Source of the DNA: Aureitalea sp. L0-47
GTDB taxonomy: Bacteria > Bacteroidota > Bacteroidia > Flavobacteriales > Flavobacteriaceae
DNA: 64,000 bases
NCBI RefSeq assembly: GCF_026126405.1
Contig: NZ_JAFMTQ010000001.1
Span: 1 to 64,000, forward strand
Reading direction: 5' to 3'
Below, one piece after another: positions 26,050 through 35,521 of the stretch (positions within the stretch are counted from its first letter, which is position 1; every line of letters starts with the position of its first letter). The notes under the pieces are model-generated. The model made no database searches, had not been told where the DNA came from, and saw only the letters and a program-made list of their open reading frames with translations. The translations under genes and the position numbers were made by a program.

Positions 26050-26835
26050 ATGATGACATTCGAAAACGTACTATTCGATTCCGAAAATGGGATCACGACT
26101 ATTACTATTAACAGACCTTCAAAATTAAATGCACTAAATCGCAAAACGATTCAGGAACTTCACGATGCTTTTAAAGCAGCAGAAGAAGATGTCAACACCA
26201 AGGTCGTCATTGTAACCGGAAGTGGCGAAAAAGCTTTTGTAGCCGGTGCTGACATCAGCGAATTTGCCGATTATTCCGTTTCACAGGGAGCCGAACTAGC
26301 TTCCCAGGGCCAGGCGCTGTTATTCGACTATGTGGCGCATTTATCCACTCCTGTGATCGCAGCCGTAAATGGTTTTGCTTTGGGTGGCGGACTCGAACTG
26401 GCGATGTCTGCCCATTTCAGAATTGCCAGTGACAATGCCAGGATGGGACTGCCGGAAGTGTCCCTGGGCGTAATTCCCGGTTACGGGGGAACACAAAGAT
26501 TGCCACAACTGGTGGGTAAAGGCCGCGCTTTTGAAATGATAATGACAGCCGGAATGATCAATGCCGAGCAGGCCAAAGACTTTGGACTGGTGAATCATGT
26601 GACAAACCAGGAGGAACTTCTACCTCTTGCTGAGAAATTAGCCGGGAAGATCATGAACAATTCATCTGTTGCTATCGCTGCGGCAATTACTGCCGTCAAC
26701 GCCGGATTTGAGGATGGTGAAAATGGTTATGATGAAGAGATCACCCAATTCGGAAAGTGTTTTGGTACTGCCGACTTCCAGGAAGGTACCCAGGCATTCC
26801 TTCAGAAACGAAAAGCAGATTTCCCAGGAAAATAG
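26050..26835 (+). CDS. Enoyl-CoA hydratase/isomerase (crotonase)
   Basis: 261 residues. Crotonase-fold signature: oxyanion-hole AGADISEF (about residues 63-71) and AVNGFALGGGLELAMSAHFRIAS, then the catalytic PEVSLGVIPGYGGTQRLP region. Both catalytic Glu positions of true hydratases appear to be present. It probably hydrates short-chain enoyl-CoA in fatty or amino acid degradation. The gene stands alone; a strong hairpin follows 41 bp after the stop. Confidence 0.93.
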   Translation: MMTFENVLFDSENGITTITINRPSKLNALNRKTIQELHDAFKAAEEDVNTKVVIVTGSGEKAFVAGADISEFADYSVSQGAELASQGQALLFDYVAHLSTPVIAAVNGFALGGGLELAMSAHFRIASDNARMGLPEVSLGVIPGYGGTQRLPQLVGKGRAFEMIMTAGMINAEQAKDFGLVNHVTNQEELLPLAEKLAGKIMNNSSVAIAAAITAVNAGFEDGENGYDEEITQFGKCFGTADFQEGTQAFLQKRKADFPGK

Positions 26836-26876
26836 GAAAAAATCCAAAATACTTCGGAAATATTCCAAAAATTACT

Positions 26877-26916
26877 AGCTTTGAAACACTCCACCAAGTT
26901 TTTCAAAGCTATTTTT
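26877..26916 (+). terminator. Hairpin with T-run abutting the radical SAM start codon
   Basis: AGCTTTGAAA (26877-26886) and TTTCAAAGCT (26901-26910) form a perfect 10-bp stem with a 14-nt loop, followed by ATTTTTT. It looks like the terminator of the crotonase gene, yet its T-run ends one base before the ATG of the next gene. The left arm also contains TAGCTTTG, a -7-like promoter box, so a promoter may overlap the hairpin. Confidence 0.65.
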
Positions 26917-26917
26917 T

Positions 26918-27985
26918 ATGTCTCGATCTCACAATGGGCGAGGTGCACAACGCCGGGTCCATAATCGCTTTTTTGAACTGAGTCATGAGCTACGCGATGA
27001 CTTTCTGAACTATTGTATTTCCGAAGGTGAAGATCCGGAGGCGATAAAAACCAACTATATCGATGTCTTTCCGAAGAGTTTCGTTAATAAGGTAGAGAGT
27101 CCGGACGTGCGTATGGAATATTCAGCTAACCCCTACCAGGGATGCGAACACGGATGTGTGTATTGCTATGCGAGGAATTCCCATGAGTACTGGGGGTTTG
27201 GTGCAGGGCTGGATTTCGAAAAGAATATTCTTGTAAAGAAGAACGCCCCTGAATTATTAGAGCAAACCCTTCAGAAAAAATCATGGCAGGGAAACACCAT
27301 CGTTTTGTCCGGGAATACAGATTGTTACCAACCGATTGAGCGAAAGCTGAAGATTACCAGGCAATGCCTTGAGGTTCTCCTGAAATGGAAACACCCTGTT
27401 GGAATCATTACCAAGAATTCACTTATCCTGAGAGACCTGGATTTACTGAAAGAAATGGCGAAACTGAATACGATCGCGGTTCATGTTTCCATCAATTCTC
27501 TTTCCGAAGTAACCCGTCGTCTCGTGGAACCAAGGACGGCCAGTATCAAACAGCGCCTAAAGGCAGTTGAGGTGCTTTCAGACAATGGAATACCGGTGAA
27601 TGCAATGATCGCACCTATTATTCCCTCACTCAACAGCCATGAGATTCTTCCCATCATTAAGAAAGTGACAGATCTGGGAGCTGTTAGTATTGCTCATACG
27701 GTGGTACGTCTGAATGGGCAGATCGCCCTGCTATTCGAAGACTGGGCAAGAAAAGTGATTCCCGATAAGGCCGATAGAATCCTAAGCCTGATCGCTCAGT
27801 GCCATGGAGGAAAACTTAACGATAGTCGGTGGGGAACTCGCATGAGAGGAGATGGACCCGTTGCTCAGCAAATAAGGGATACCGTAGCTTTGGGCAAGAA
27901 GAAGTATTTGAAAGGGAAGAGTATGCCTAAATTGGACAGTTCGCATTACCTGCAATTGAAAGATCCGCAAATGAGATTATTCTAA
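26918..27985 (+). CDS. PA0069/Rv2578c-family radical SAM protein
   Basis: 355 residues. The cluster motif GCEHGCVYCYARNSHEYWGFGAG (CxxxCxxC, about residues 74-81) binds a 4Fe-4S cluster with S-adenosylmethionine, as in spore photoproduct lyase relatives. The N-terminal GRGAQRRVHNRFFE matches the typical start of the PA0069/Rv2578c family, supporting the ATG at 26918. Substrate is unknown; a DNA repair link has been suggested for the group only by similarity. Confidence 0.92.
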   Translation: MSRSHNGRGAQRRVHNRFFELSHELRDDFLNYCISEGEDPEAIKTNYIDVFPKSFVNKVESPDVRMEYSANPYQGCEHGCVYCYARNSHEYWGFGAGLDFEKNILVKKNAPELLEQTLQKKSWQGNTIVLSGNTDCYQPIERKLKITRQCLEVLLKWKHPVGIITKNSLILRDLDLLKEMAKLNTIAVHVSINSLSEVTRRLVEPRTASIKQRLKAVEVLSDNGIPVNAMIAPIIPSLNSHEILPIIKKVTDLGAVSIAHTVVRLNGQIALLFEDWARKVIPDKADRILSLIAQCHGGKLNDSRWGTRMRGDGPVAQQIRDTVALGKKKYLKGKSMPKLDSSHYLQLKDPQMRLF

Positions 27986-28041
27986 ATTATAACGAGCTGT
28001 TAAAGTGTTTTTATCCTGATATTTAATTCAATATCTTTAGA

Positions 28042-29790
28042 ATGAATCTAAATAAAATTGCTATGGGTTCTAACTACACTTACCGATTTGCAGTCATCAA
28101 TTTCGGCTATTTCCGAAGCTTCTGCCTACTTCTTTTTGTATTCGCTTTTTTTACCGGCTATTCGCAGTCTTATGTTAATTCAAATTCTTTTGAACTTACA
28201 GGGAATGTTCAAAACACGGATGGAGCTCCCCTGATGTATGCTGATATACATATTAAAGACAGCTTTATCGCAACCTTGAGTGATGATAAAGGCAATTTTT
28301 CCATTGAAGCAAAGAAGGGTGATATACTTGTTATTACCGGCTTCCTGATGAAGACCATGGAATTTCCGGTTACTTCGGAAGAGTTCATGTCTATTCGATT
28401 AGAATCGGACGTGGAGCTTCTGGACGCGATTCTTCTAAGTCAGGAAAAAGAAGAAAAGGAGCGCATGAGAACGCCTTTTCAGAAGGTAAAGAAACGCGGA
28501 CTCGGATATCCAACCCAACAATTCAGGAATAAAGATTTCTGGCCGGGTGATATCAGTGTTTTTGAAACCTTGTATCGAAATCCTTTGCTAGTGGCCACTA
28601 ACGGAGGAGCTATTGCGTTACAAAGATCTCGCGGACAGCTGGGCCAGATGCCGGCTATGGTAATTTTAGACGACGTACCTGTGGATCAATCTATTCTCCA
28701 GCAACTCGATCCTGACCAAATCCGAAGTGTATCTTTTGTTCGTTCGCTTGCGGGAACGATTAAATACGGGAGTTTAGGTTCTGGAGGTGTTATTTATGTG
28801 AAGTCGAAAAACATGGACAATTTTGACGATTCTGAAGACATTGAACCGCGTTCGGCCCTGGCAACAGACAATGACTATGTGGAGGACCTGCTCTCTCTGG
28901 AAGAATCAATTGAAGATTCTCGCTACATCGCCCAACTGAAGTCCGCAGTAACCTTCGAACAGGCAAAATCCATCTACCAGCAGCATACGATAAGCCTGGG
29001 GGTAAGCTCTTTGCTTTATTATTTAGAGGCATCCGAGTTTTTCACACAATGGGATCTGCTGTATTCCCATAAGATCTTGTCAAGATTATTCCGGTTGAGC
29101 AACAACAACCCAAAGGTTTTGCTCGGAATTGCATATCAGTGTGAGCAATTGGGTCGCTTCAGACAAGCTGCCTATGTGTACCAGGAATTGATGTTAATGA
29201 GGCCGGATCATCTTCAATCCTATTTGGACCTCGCACAGGTGTACACTCAAATAGGTCACTACAAATTGGCCAACAGCCTGTACCGTCAGATGTTGTACAA
29301 CAACATCCCAAACCTTGATTTCAGGCCGGTAGAGTTCCAGGTGATCACGGAGTACAGGCGTTTCCTGTCGAAATTTCGATCTAAGGTGAATTTCCAGGGA
29401 TTGCCTAATGAATTATTAATCCCGAATTCCCGAAGAACGGTTCGAATTGTTTTCGAATGGACCAATCCACTCACTGAATTTGAGTTTCAGTTTGTAAGTC
29501 CGGACAAGAAATTCTATAATTGGAAACACACGGCCTTCGAAAACAAGAGCTATATCGAAAGTGAACTGGCCCTGGGATATATGACCAAGGACTTTGTTAT
29601 TGAAGAGGCCGCTCGAGGGGATTGGATAGTGAACATCAACCGATTGAGCGAGGATAATGAGAACATCCCCACATTCGTAAAGTACACCCTGTATAAGAAC
29701 TACGGCTTGCAAAATGAAACTATAGAAACCAAGGTGGTTCCGCTCACCAAGCTGGAAGATAAAGTGATGTTAGATGAGATATTAGAGTGA
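28042..29790 (+). CDS. Secreted CarboxypepD_reg / plug / TPR / DUF2135-like protein (single module)
   Basis: 582 residues. A signal peptide ends near GYSQ (residue ~42). Then come a carboxypeptidase-D-regulatory-like beta-sandwich (~50-125), a TonB-receptor plug-like domain (~150-265, with ILDDVPVDQ and GVIYVKSKN) but no beta-barrel, TPR-like helices (~300-435), and a C-terminal domain resembling DUF2135/YfaP (RIVFEWTNPLTEFEFQFVSP). ATG 28063 (residue 8) is a plausible alternative start, since a TATCTTTA promoter-like box (28032-28039) nearly abuts the first ATG. A stand-alone plug with TPRs suggests a periplasmic scaffold rather than a transporter. The next gene holds two diverged copies of the same module. 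Confidence 0.8.
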   Translation: MNLNKIAMGSNYTYRFAVINFGYFRSFCLLLFVFAFFTGYSQSYVNSNSFELTGNVQNTDGAPLMYADIHIKDSFIATLSDDKGNFSIEAKKGDILVITGFLMKTMEFPVTSEEFMSIRLESDVELLDAILLSQEKEEKERMRTPFQKVKKRGLGYPTQQFRNKDFWPGDISVFETLYRNPLLVATNGGAIALQRSRGQLGQMPAMVILDDVPVDQSILQQLDPDQIRSVSFVRSLAGTIKYGSLGSGGVIYVKSKNMDNFDDSEDIEPRSALATDNDYVEDLLSLEESIEDSRYIAQLKSAVTFEQAKSIYQQHTISLGVSSLLYYLEASEFFTQWDLLYSHKILSRLFRLSNNNPKVLLGIAYQCEQLGRFRQAAYVYQELMLMRPDHLQSYLDLAQVYTQIGHYKLANSLYRQMLYNNIPNLDFRPVEFQVITEYRRFLSKFRSKVNFQGLPNELLIPNSRRTVRIVFEWTNPLTEFEFQFVSPDKKFYNWKHTAFENKSYIESELALGYMTKDFVIEEAARGDWIVNINRLSEDNENIPTFVKYTLYKNYGLQNETIETKVVPLTKLEDKVMLDEILE

Positions 29791-29834
29791 ATGAAGTAGG
29801 TATTCACAAAATTGTTTTAGTAAAGAGGTTGTAA

Positions 29835-32800
29835 ATGAAAAAAATAGTACTCCTTCTTCTGGTTTTTACAGTGACCCTGGGTGTTGCTCAGGAGCGCTCA
29901 ACACCTTCGGGGCAACTAGTAAATGGTAATGTTGTTACTACTAGCGGAACCCCTATCCAGGGGGCTACTATCCTGGTAAAGGGTACTTTCATAGAAACCA
30001 CAACCGATGTGGACGGAGCCTTTCAAATTGAGGCCAATGGTGAAAACACCCTGTTGGTTAGTGCCTTCGGGATGTATTCCAAGGAGGTTTCGGTGGATTC
30101 GTTCGATCTTCCTCCCATCAAGCTAACACCCGTTTCAGAAGAACTAGGAGAGGTAGAGATCAACCAGAAAAGGACGTATGAGAAAAAGAATGTCGTAAGT
30201 GGAAGCGGAATAAGAAAAGCATTAGGATTCAGCGGAGATCAATTTCGCGAACTTTTTGTTGGGGAATATGATCCGGACCTGTTTGTTTCTATAAACAATA
30301 TGCCGGGTATTGAGGCTCCTATCGCGAATCAAAACCAATTTGGAAGTACAGGAAATTTCAGATACCTGGGAATTTCAAGGTTCAGACCAAAAGGATCTAC
30401 AGCTCCACCACCACCTGCTACTATAATCATAGATGATGTTTTAGCGGAACAATGGCAGCTAAATAGTATCCGTCCTGAAATGATCGTGAATATTATGATC
30501 ATAGAAGAAAAAGCACGGATGATGAGTTATTCAGGAAGGTTCGGTAAGAAACTGGAAGGCACAGGTGTTATTGTGATCGACACTATTTATGGTTCAATGT
30601 ATGAAGGTGAAAAGGAGCTCCCATCATTGCTGGCGGATGGCAATGATTACGAGAACGATGCCATTTCCATGAATCAGGCCATGAAAAAACCGGATTACCT
30701 GCTAGCCCTGGAGCAAGCCACCTCTTTTGCAGAGGCACGTAGCATTCACCAGAAACAACTCAATGGCATGGATACTGCCTCCTTGCCTTTTTTCCTGGAT
30801 ACAGCGCACTACTTCAGGAAGTGGGACACGGAGTATTCCGAAGGGATTATGGACCAGCTCTACCAGATGGGCAAGGGGAACTCCAAAGTACTGTTGGGCA
30901 TGGCCTATCATTACGAAAAGCTGGGAGAGCTTGGCAAGGCCACTTATCTGTACCAGGAGCTGATAGTAATGCGGCCCGAACGAATTCAGTCCTATAGAAA
31001 CCTGGCACATATCTACGCTCAGACCGGGAAGTTCGAACTGGCCAATAGCCTATACAAACAGATGCTTTTTAACAGCATTGAAAATGTTGATTTCACCCCC
31101 ATCGAGGCGATTGTTATCAATGAGTACCGAAATTTCCTGTCCAGGCATAAAAACGAGATCGACTATACAGATCTTCCTTCGGAATTACTCATAGCCGGCT
31201 ATAAAAAAGACGTTCGTATGGTCTTCGAATGGACCGATCCTATGGCACAGTTTGAACTTCAGATGGTGAGTCCGAAGGGCAAATACTACACCTGGAAACA
31301 CGATGAGTTCGATTCCAGGGAACTGTTGGAAGAAGAGTTGAAGTATGGCTATGGGATGAAGGAATTCATCATCGACGATGCAGAGCCCGGGGATTGGACC
31401 ATCAACATTGAAGGCACGGGAGAGGTGAATGAGCAACTACCCAACTATATAAAATACACTGTCTTCTACAATTACGGCACACCTGAAGAGACCAAGCAGG
31501 TCCAGGTGGTGAGACTGAACGCTTTTGACAAAAAGGTAACCCTGGATGCCATTAGCCAGAATGCGGCAAAGTCGGATATACGAAAAAGAGACTTGCCTCA
31601 GCGTATCCTGCTGTACTGGGATGCTTCGCTGAACATGCGATTTAAGAACCATCGGAAAGAGAAACAATTTCTGGAATCCTATCTTCAGTTGATCACTTCC
31701 GAAGGAAAACAAGCCACTGTTGAAGTGGTCTCCTTCGGAAAAGACAGGTTGAATACAACTCCATTCACCCTTACATCAGGGAATTTTGATGCACTTTGGA
31801 ATCACCTGGAAAAGATCGACTACAATGGTCCTACGGACTATTCAGAAATACTGAAAGAAAACGATCTCAATGCGCAGATCGCACTGGTATTTTCAGATGG
31901 AAATTCGTTTGCACAGGAACCGAAATCGGAACTGGGCATCCCTGTCTTTTGTATCAACAGTCACCCGGATGCCAATCATGTGGTGCTGAATGACCTGGCA
32001 TTTTACTCAGGAGGATATTATATCGATCTCTACAGTCAAACTGTGGACATGGGTATGGAGAAATTGCTAACTGATGTCGTAGTGAATGAAGACTATGCGG
32101 CTTATAAACGAGGTCTTGACAAGAGTGAGCTTGTCTACGGAGTAATACATAATGAGAACGGTCCTATTGGTGGTGCCAGGGTTCGGGTGAGAAACAGTTT
32201 TGATGAAGTACGTACCGGGAACAATGGCATGTATCGCATTCGTGCAGCACAAGGCGATGTGCTTCAGGTCAAAGCGCTGGGCATGGTTTCTAAAGACACT
32301 GTGATTGGCGAGTCCAAAAAGATACACATTCGTATGGAACCCGATGGAGAGCTACTGGAAGAGGTAAGGGTGATGGCACAGAAGTCGGGAAATGAAACAG
32401 TAAAAACACCCTACGGCGAGAAAAAGAAAGCCGCGGTGGGATATTCAACCCGCAGTGTTGTTACCAGTGATGACATTCGTCCGGACCAGATCGAACTCTG
32501 GCAGATCTTACAAAAGATGCCGGGTGTTGTGGTTGAGGATCCCGGAGGTTCGAATCCGAGGTACAAACTCAGAAGGACCATGGAGATCACTATCCAGGGC
32601 ACCACTTATCCTGTGCTTGTTGTAGATGGCATGGTGTACGAACAAACGGGTCAGCAACCCTATGTGAATGTCCAGCAGATAGAAAGTGTGAAGGTGCTCA
32701 ACTCCCTTAGCGCTACAAACCGATATGGACAGTTAGCGGCTTTTGGGGCTATTGTGATTGAGATGAAGGACGGTTCAGAACGGGAAGTAGTGGACCAGCC

Positions 32801-33752
32801 TGAATTAGAAACAGTAAAGGGTAACGAGTATGATGAGGAAGTAGTTACTATCGAAATGGCCTCTATGAACGCTGAGAAACCAGGCTATCTCAAGGAGTTG
32901 GAAGCTGCCGGGGATTTTGAAAGTGCCAAAACGCTGTATTACGATATCCTAAGACAGAACAATTTGCCATCGGTGAGTTTCTTTTTAGATGTTGGGAAAT
33001 ACTTCCGAAAGTGGAATGCAGAGTTTTCCAACCAGCTGCTTTCCAACATTACTGAGATCGCTCCCAACAATACCAAGGCTTTAAAGTCGCTGGCCTATTC
33101 CTTTGAATCTTTTTCTGAAGATGAACTGGCCACACCCCTTTACGAACGTATTGTAAACTTACAGCCTGCTTCCGTGCAGTCGTACCTGGACCTGGCCGGG
33201 AATTACAAACGGGTAGGGGAATACCAGATGTCGGCAACCCTCTACAAACAAATGGTGGCCAACAGTATTCCGAAGGTGGATTTCAACGATGTAGGCGTGA
33301 TTGTCTTTAATGAATTCAAACAACTTATTGCGCTGCACAAGTCGAAGATCGACTTCAGCGATATTCCCAACGAGCTTATGAAGGTAGGCTTCAAGAAAGA
33401 CCTGAGGCTGGTAGTGGAATGGAACGATCCTATGGCCGACTTTGAACTTCAGTTTATCACACCCGGCAAGAAGTACTTCCCTTATGTGCACAATCTGTAC
33501 GGTGACCAGGAAATGCTGAAGAAAGAAATGGAGCAGGGATTTTCTATAAAGGAGTTCGATATTGAGGATGCCGACCGGGGTAAGTGGACAGTAAATGTGA
33601 AATACTCCGGAACAAGGGATGAGCTGAACCCGACCCTATTGAAGTATACGCTTTACCGAAACTTCGGACTCCCGAATGAAGAACGTATCATCAAAACGGT
33701 GAAGTTGCAGGACTTTGACGGTAAGGTCACACTGGATTCCTTTGTCTATTAG
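29835..33752 (+). CDS. Secreted double-module CarboxypepD_reg / plug / TPR / DUF2135-like protein with VWA-like insert
   Basis: 1305 residues with a signal peptide (cleavage after VAQ, residue 19). Module 1: CarboxypepD_reg ~28-100, plug-like ~125-250, TPR-like ~285-420, DUF2135/YfaP-like ~455-570 (RMVFEWTDPMAQFELQMVSP, GYGMKEF). A VWA-like domain follows (~585-750; D596-A-S-L-N in place of DxSxS, and VFSDGN). Module 2 repeats the series: CarboxypepD_reg ~765-835, plug-like ~868-980, TPR-like ~1015-1150, DUF2135-like ~1185-1300. There is no beta-barrel, so this is not a TonB receptor. It lies 44 bp after the single-module gene and is probably co-transcribed. Role unknown; periplasmic or surface complex assembly is inference. 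Confidence 0.82.
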   Translation: MKKIVLLLLVFTVTLGVAQERSTPSGQLVNGNVVTTSGTPIQGATILVKGTFIETTTDVDGAFQIEANGENTLLVSAFGMYSKEVSVDSFDLPPIKLTPVSEELGEVEINQKRTYEKKNVVSGSGIRKALGFSGDQFRELFVGEYDPDLFVSINNMPGIEAPIANQNQFGSTGNFRYLGISRFRPKGSTAPPPPATIIIDDVLAEQWQLNSIRPEMIVNIMIIEEKARMMSYSGRFGKKLEGTGVIVIDTIYGSMYEGEKELPSLLADGNDYENDAISMNQAMKKPDYLLALEQATSFAEARSIHQKQLNGMDTASLPFFLDTAHYFRKWDTEYSEGIMDQLYQMGKGNSKVLLGMAYHYEKLGELGKATYLYQELIVMRPERIQSYRNLAHIYAQTGKFELANSLYKQMLFNSIENVDFTPIEAIVINEYRNFLSRHKNEIDYTDLPSELLIAGYKKDVRMVFEWTDPMAQFELQMVSPKGKYYTWKHDEFDSRELLEEELKYGYGMKEFIIDDAEPGDWTINIEGTGEVNEQLPNYIKYTVFYNYGTPEETKQVQVVRLNAFDKKVTLDAISQNAAKSDIRKRDLPQRILLYWDASLNMRFKNHRKEKQFLESYLQLITSEGKQATVEVVSFGKDRLNTTPFTLTSGNFDALWNHLEKIDYNGPTDYSEILKENDLNAQIALVFSDGNSFAQEPKSELGIPVFCINSHPDANHVVLNDLAFYSGGYYIDLYSQTVDMGMEKLLTDVVVNEDYAAYKRGLDKSELVYGVIHNENGPIGGARVRVRNSFDEVRTGNNGMYRIRAAQGDVLQVKALGMVSKDTVIGESKKIHIRMEPDGELLEEVRVMAQKSGNETVKTPYGEKKKAAVGYSTRSVVTSDDIRPDQIELWQILQKMPGVVVEDPGGSNPRYKLRRTMEITIQGTTYPVLVVDGMVYEQTGQQPYVNVQQIESVKVLNSLSATNRYGQLAAFGAIVIEMKDGSEREVVDQPELETVKGNEYDEEVVTIEMASMNAEKPGYLKELEAAGDFESAKTLYYDILRQNNLPSVSFFLDVGKYFRKWNAEFSNQLLSNITEIAPNNTKALKSLAYSFESFSEDELATPLYERIVNLQPASVQSYLDLAGNYKRVGEYQMSATLYKQMVANSIPKVDFNDVGVIVFNEFKQLIALHKSKIDFSDIPNELMKVGFKKDLRLVVEWNDPMADFELQFITPGKKYFPYVHNLYGDQEMLKKEMEQGFSIKEFDIEDADRGKWTVNVKYSGTRDELNPTLLKYTLYRNFGLPNEERIIKTVKLQDFDGKVTLDSFVY

Positions 33753-33848
33753 GACAGGGTAGGTTTACTCATTGAAAAAGTCGTTTGGCTCAATCTAAGT
33801 GGTATAAAAGTTAAAAGTAGGATAGCTTCATAGTACAAAAGATCAACT

Positions 33849-34706
33849 ATGAAGAAAATTACACTACCATTATTCTTGCTTTTTTGCTTTTTTTCAATTG
33901 CACAGGAGAATATTATCATAACAGCAACCCTGATAGATGAAAGCTCCGGGAAGCCTGTTGAATTTGCCAATATCGGGTTTGAAGGCCGTGGTGTAGGTAC
34001 CGTAAGTACTCAGAGGGGAGAATTTGAATTGTATTTGAAACCAGGGTTTGTTGCACAGGAGTATGAGCTCATGATCTCTTGTATTGGTTATGAAACTATC
34101 CGTTTACCTTACACCAGTTGGATAGGATTTACAAATTCGGAAGAAAAAATCTTTCTAAAACCTCAAACCACCGAACTGGACCCGGTGGTAATACTTTCCG
34201 GTAAGCGGGAGTATGAAAAACTGGGAAGTGAGACCTATTCGCTAAGTGAACTTGGCTATTGGGTGGATAAGGATGCATTAGGAGGGGAACTCGCTTCAAG
34301 GATCACAATTCAGAATGAAAGAACCCGTCTTCACAATTTCAAATTCCATGTGATCCGAAATGAGGCGGACAGTGTGAAGGTGCGGATCAACATCTACAGC
34401 TGCAGGAATAATATGCCGGGTGACAACCTGCTGTCAGAAAGTATTTATCATACCATTTCACAAGCCAAAGGAATAGAGGAAATATCGTTTAAAGATCACA
34501 ATATCGTTGTGGACGAAGACATCGTGGTGGGTATTGAGATGGTTGAGGCCTATGGAGAGGATCTCTATCTGTCGGTTTCGGCTACCCCTTTCGGCGGCAC
34601 TGCTTATCTGAGGGAACGCAGTATGGCCCACTGGGATGTACGGTGGAATTTCGGACTCGCATTCGGGATGTTGAGTTCGTATCCGGCGAACAGGGCAAGT
34701 CCCTAA
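33849..34706 (+). CDS. Secreted CarboxypepD_reg-like protein
   Basis: 285 residues; signal peptide with cleavage after SIAQ (residue ~19). A CarboxypepD_reg-like beta-sandwich covers ~22-105 (ATLIDESSGKPVEFANIGFEGRGVGTVSTQRGEF). The rest is a beta-rich domain of unknown type (~135-270; VRINIYSCRNNMPGDNLL) seen in other Bacteroidetes CarboxypepD_reg proteins. It shares only the first domain with the two upstream module proteins and is 96 bp downstream, so membership in their operon is uncertain. Its last 4 bases overlap the convergent plsC-like gene. Confidence 0.8.
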   Translation: MKKITLPLFLLFCFFSIAQENIIITATLIDESSGKPVEFANIGFEGRGVGTVSTQRGEFELYLKPGFVAQEYELMISCIGYETIRLPYTSWIGFTNSEEKIFLKPQTTELDPVVILSGKREYEKLGSETYSLSELGYWVDKDALGGELASRITIQNERTRLHNFKFHVIRNEADSVKVRINIYSCRNNMPGDNLLSESIYHTISQAKGIEEISFKDHNIVVDEDIVVGIEMVEAYGEDLYLSVSATPFGGTAYLRERSMAHWDVRWNFGLAFGMLSSYPANRASP

Positions 34707-35455
34707 TGAGATTTAATTTCCCCGGTTGTTTCAATTTCTGAAATCACCAGGTGCTCAACCTTATCGATTAGTTCGTTAGTATCCTGTCCTGCTATTTTTA
34801 TTGCCGGATGCGCCTTCAGAATAAAATGGGTCCCAATAGGGATCGGGAACATGCCAAATCGTTGTAATTTCCAGGAATTGCTGATACTTACCGGTAGGAT
34901 CCAGGCATCCGGAGCATTCTCAAAAAGAGTCATTAGCCCTTTTCGCTTAAAGGGTTTAGGCATTCCTGTCCTACTTCGTGTTCCTTCAGGAAAAATGACC
35001 ACGGCACGGTTGTATTGCTGAATGTACCTTCCCATTTTTACTATTTCTGAAGTGGCTTGATTGGGGTTTTTTCGGTCGATGAGCACAGATCCACCGTATT
35101 TCAGGTTATACGAGATCCTTGGGATATTTTTACCCAGCTCCTTTTTCGAAATGAACTTCACGTGTAATTTCCGAAGGAACCAGATAAGTGGAGGGATATC
35201 CCACATGCTTTGATGATTGGAAGCTATGATCACAGGGGCTTTATCGGGCAGGTAATCCGGTATCTTGATGGAATAGGTCGTACCTAGTAGGTGCAATGAC
35301 CGCACGACAAACAAGTTAAAGTAATCCACACTCTTCTTATGGGCAGAATAACCGAACAAGTTTAGGCATATCCTCTGGATTGGATCGAACAACAGCAGGA
35401 ACAACCCGAAAACGAGGTAGAACAGAACGGTTAGAGGATAACTGAGTAGCTTCAC
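34703..35455 (-). CDS. plsC: Lysophospholipid (1-acylglycerol-3-phosphate) acyltransferase
   Basis: 250 residues. The PlsC/LPLAT motifs are present: ASNHQSMWD (NHx4D, catalytic His-Asp) near residue 76, and VVIFPEGTRSR near residue 157. Two N-terminal hydrophobic segments anchor it in the inner membrane. It makes phosphatidic acid from lysophosphatidate, although paralogues can serve lipid A or ornithine lipids. It is convergent with the CarboxypepD_reg gene and separated from the upstream bacilliredoxin gene by a terminator. Confidence 0.9.
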   Translation of the reverse strand: MKLLSYPLTVLFYLVFGLFLLLFDPIQRICLNLFGYSAHKKSVDYFNLFVVRSLHLLGTTYSIKIPDYLPDKAPVIIASNHQSMWDIPPLIWFLRKLHVKFISKKELGKNIPRISYNLKYGGSVLIDRKNPNQATSEIVKMGRYIQQYNRAVVIFPEGTRSRTGMPKPFKRKGLMTLFENAPDAWILPVSISNSWKLQRFGMFPIPIGTHFILKAHPAIKIAGQDTNELIDKVEHLVISEIETTGEIKSH

Positions 35456-35463
35456 ATGTCAAA

Positions 35464-35498
35464 ATTAAAAAAACCGTTCACATGGAATGCAAACGGTT
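35464..35498 (-). terminator. Terminator of the bacilliredoxin gene
   Basis: On the minus strand AACCGTT and AACGGTT form a 7-bp stem (loop of 13) followed by five further T. It begins 23 bp after the brxB stop. Confidence 0.8.
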
Positions 35499-35521
35499 CT
35501 TTATGTTATTGTTTCTGAAGT

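Noticed and set aside
28042-33752. TonB-dependent outer-membrane receptors
   Set aside because: The plug-like domains are followed by TPR and beta-sandwich domains, not by a 22-strand barrel, so they are not receptors.
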